Below, in pieces: positions 63,094 through 64,000 of a stretch of DNA of 64,000 nt. Origin of the DNA: Christiangramia sediminis (GTDB lineage: Bacteria; Bacteroidota; Bacteroidia; Flavobacteriales; Flavobacteriaceae); assembly GCF_020552705.1 (NCBI RefSeq), contig NZ_JAJBZG010000004.1:124001-188000 (forward strand), given 5' to 3'. Each line of letters starts with the position of its first letter. Positions within the stretch are counted from its first letter, which is position 1. The notes beneath the pieces were generated by a model that searched no databases, was not told where the DNA came from, and saw only the letters and a list, made by a program, of their open reading frames with translations. A program made the translations under genes and the position numbers.

Positions 63094-63723
63094 TTAACCT
63101 TTAAATTTCATAGGAAGATAAACCACTTTCTTGGTATCAAAAAAGTCTTCTTCAAAATAGTCTGAAAGCTCAAAGATTTTTGCGGTGCGATAATCTTTGA
63201 GTTCTTCTGATAAATCTCCCCCTTTTAAATAAAGGATGCCATTTTTTCTTTCATGCTTATTTTCTTTAGCAATCTTACCTTTGACCCATCTTACAAAAGT
63301 AGGCATTATAGCGACTGCCCTGCTAACGATAAAATCATAATTCCCCTCTAAATCTTCTACTCTTTGATTAAAAGATGTAACATTCTTTAAGCCAAGACCT
63401 TCAGAAACCTCATCTACCACCTTAATTTTTTTTCCGATAGAATCTACCAGATGAAAAGTACTTTCAGGATGCAGAATAGCTAAGGGAATTCCTGGAAAGC
63501 CACCTCCGGTACCAACATCAAGTATTTTAGAACCGGCTTTGAAGTTTTGAATTTTAGCAATTCCCAGAGAATGTAAAACATGCCTAAGATAAAGTTCATC
63601 TATATCCTTACGGGAGACTACATTAATCTTTAAATTCCAATCCTTATAAAGGTCTCCTAGTTTTTCAAATTTCGAGATTTGATCCTCAGTTAATTCAGGG
63701 AAATATTTTTTAACTAATTCCAA
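63094..63723 (-). CDS. rsmG: 16S rRNA (guanine-527-N7) methyltransferase
   Basis: A 209-residue methyltransferase (also called GidB) that makes m7G527 in 16S rRNA. It has the N-terminal LTEDQISKFEKLGDLYKDWN, NVVSRKDIDELYLRHVLHSL, motif I ILDVGTGGGFPGIPLAI and FIVSRAVAIMPTFVRWV. Length is standard. It converges on the giant gene: its stop lies two bases from the end of that gene at 63092. It is divergent from the aminotransferase gene at the window end. Confidence 0.97.
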   Translation of the reverse strand: MELVKKYFPELTEDQISKFEKLGDLYKDWNLKINVVSRKDIDELYLRHVLHSLGIAKIQNFKAGSKILDVGTGGGFPGIPLAILHPESTFHLVDSIGKKIKVVDEVSEGLGLKNVTSFNQRVEDLEGNYDFIVSRAVAIMPTFVRWVKGKIAKENKHERKNGILYLKGGDLSEELKDYRTAKIFELSDYFEEDFFDTKKVVYLPMKFKG

Positions 63724-63803
63724 AGTGATGTATTTTCTGCAAAAGTAGTTATTTTTTATCGCTAATTTTTTTCAAAATCAGATCGGTGGAATTTATAATA
63801 TTT

Positions 63804-63811
63804 TAACTTTG
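63804..63811 (+). promoter_or_regulatory. Candidate -7 promoter element (TAACTTTG) for the aminotransferase gene
   Basis: A perfect TAnnTTTG match about 70 bases upstream of the ATG at 63882. Confidence 0.5.
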
Positions 63812-63881
63812 AAGTTAATCTCAAATATATCTAAAGGACACGCGCAAAAAAGTTGCTTTAGAAATTAAAAAAATTAAAATT

Positions 63882-64000
63882 ATGCAAGAAAAATTATCGA
63901 ATCGCATTAACTCAATGGCAACCTCTCAAACGCTCGCCATGGCTGCGAAAGCGCGTGAACTAAAAGCTGAAGGAAAAGATATTATTGGTCTTAGCCTTGG
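63882..64000 (+). CDS. PLP-dependent aminotransferase (aspartate aminotransferase-like), N-terminal part
   Basis: Starts at ATG 63882 and runs off the window after about 40 residues. The visible part has SNRINSMATSQTLAMAAKAR and ELKAEGKDIIGLSLG, the typical opening of fold-type I class I aminotransferases of the AspC type, where the sequence goes on to a GEPDF motif. The catalytic Lys lies outside the window. Identity as aspartate aminotransferase is likely but substrate specificity cannot be judged here. Confidence 0.85.
   Translation, partial: MQEKLSNRINSMATSQTLAMAAKARELKAEGKDIIGLSL

Overview
The window looks like a chromosomal segment of a marine member of the Flavobacteriaceae (Bacteroidota), close in style to Gramella/Christiangramia. 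This placement is inferred from AT-rich sequence, candidate promoters with a TAnnTTTG -7 element and no Shine-Dalgarno need, a complete Na+-translocating NQR operon, a type IX secretion (T9SS) plug protein, two giant proteins with T9SS C-terminal signals, and many flavobacterial families (DUF1599, DUF4293, DUF3667, DUF2461, TPR-type sensor kinases). I see no prophage, insertion sequence, CRISPR array or rRNA. Two tRNAs (Arg-ACG, Gly-TCC) are present.

Layout. 1-2.3 kb: end of a BlaI-type repressor gene overlapping a BlaR1/M56 sensor protease. 2.4-5 kb: a 50-residue conserved protein, apt, a DUF2461 gene, an unrecognised gene and a DinB-superfamily gene. 5-9.1 kb: a signalling block with a small lipoprotein, a TPR sensor kinase and a LuxR-type regulator on the minus strand, divergent from a lipoprotein metalloprotease (M57). 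9.5-12.4 kb: a PAS-PAS-GAF histidine kinase and a single-domain receiver. 12.6-16.5 kb (minus): DUF1599, a DoxX-like protein, tpiA, prmA, clpS, then tRNA-Arg. 16.6-18.2 kb: folP and cdaA (c-di-AMP synthesis). 18.2-21.9 kb: truA with an ABC exporter, a YfcE-like phosphoesterase and DUF4293. 22.1-23.8 kb: rho with a long disordered Asn/Arg-rich insert. 24-28 kb: tRNA-Gly, GNAT, ClpP paralogue, GNAT-like gene and two convergent L,D-transpeptidases. 28.5-33.2 kb (plus): gpmI, a thioredoxin-like lipoprotein, a HAD phosphatase, map, a NUMOD4/HNH-like protein and a methyltransferase. 33.2-40.6 kb (minus): nqrABCDEF, then a small conserved protein and apbE, the flavin transferase that matures NqrB and NqrC. 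40.7-46 kb: T9SS plug protein, DUF3667, apaG, NRDE protein and P5C dehydrogenase. 46.3-63.1 kb: two giant secreted proteins (3388 and 2169 residues). 63.1-64 kb: rsmG and the start of a PLP aminotransferase gene.

How the genes connect. The NQR block is a self-contained respiratory sodium pump with its flavinylation enzyme. The T9SS plug protein belongs to the same export route that the two giant proteins would use. Those two proteins share a homologous C-terminal portion (LamG-like domain, a long conserved segment and a sorting signal) but have quite different repeat-built N-terminal parts, and the second carries near-identical 243-bp tandem repeats. They are the strongest candidates for something undescribed. 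Other notable points are a sensor kinase whose lipoprotein signal lies upstream of any standard start codon, a truA promoter that overlaps the upstream TTG, and a NUMOD4/HNH-like gene overlapping map.
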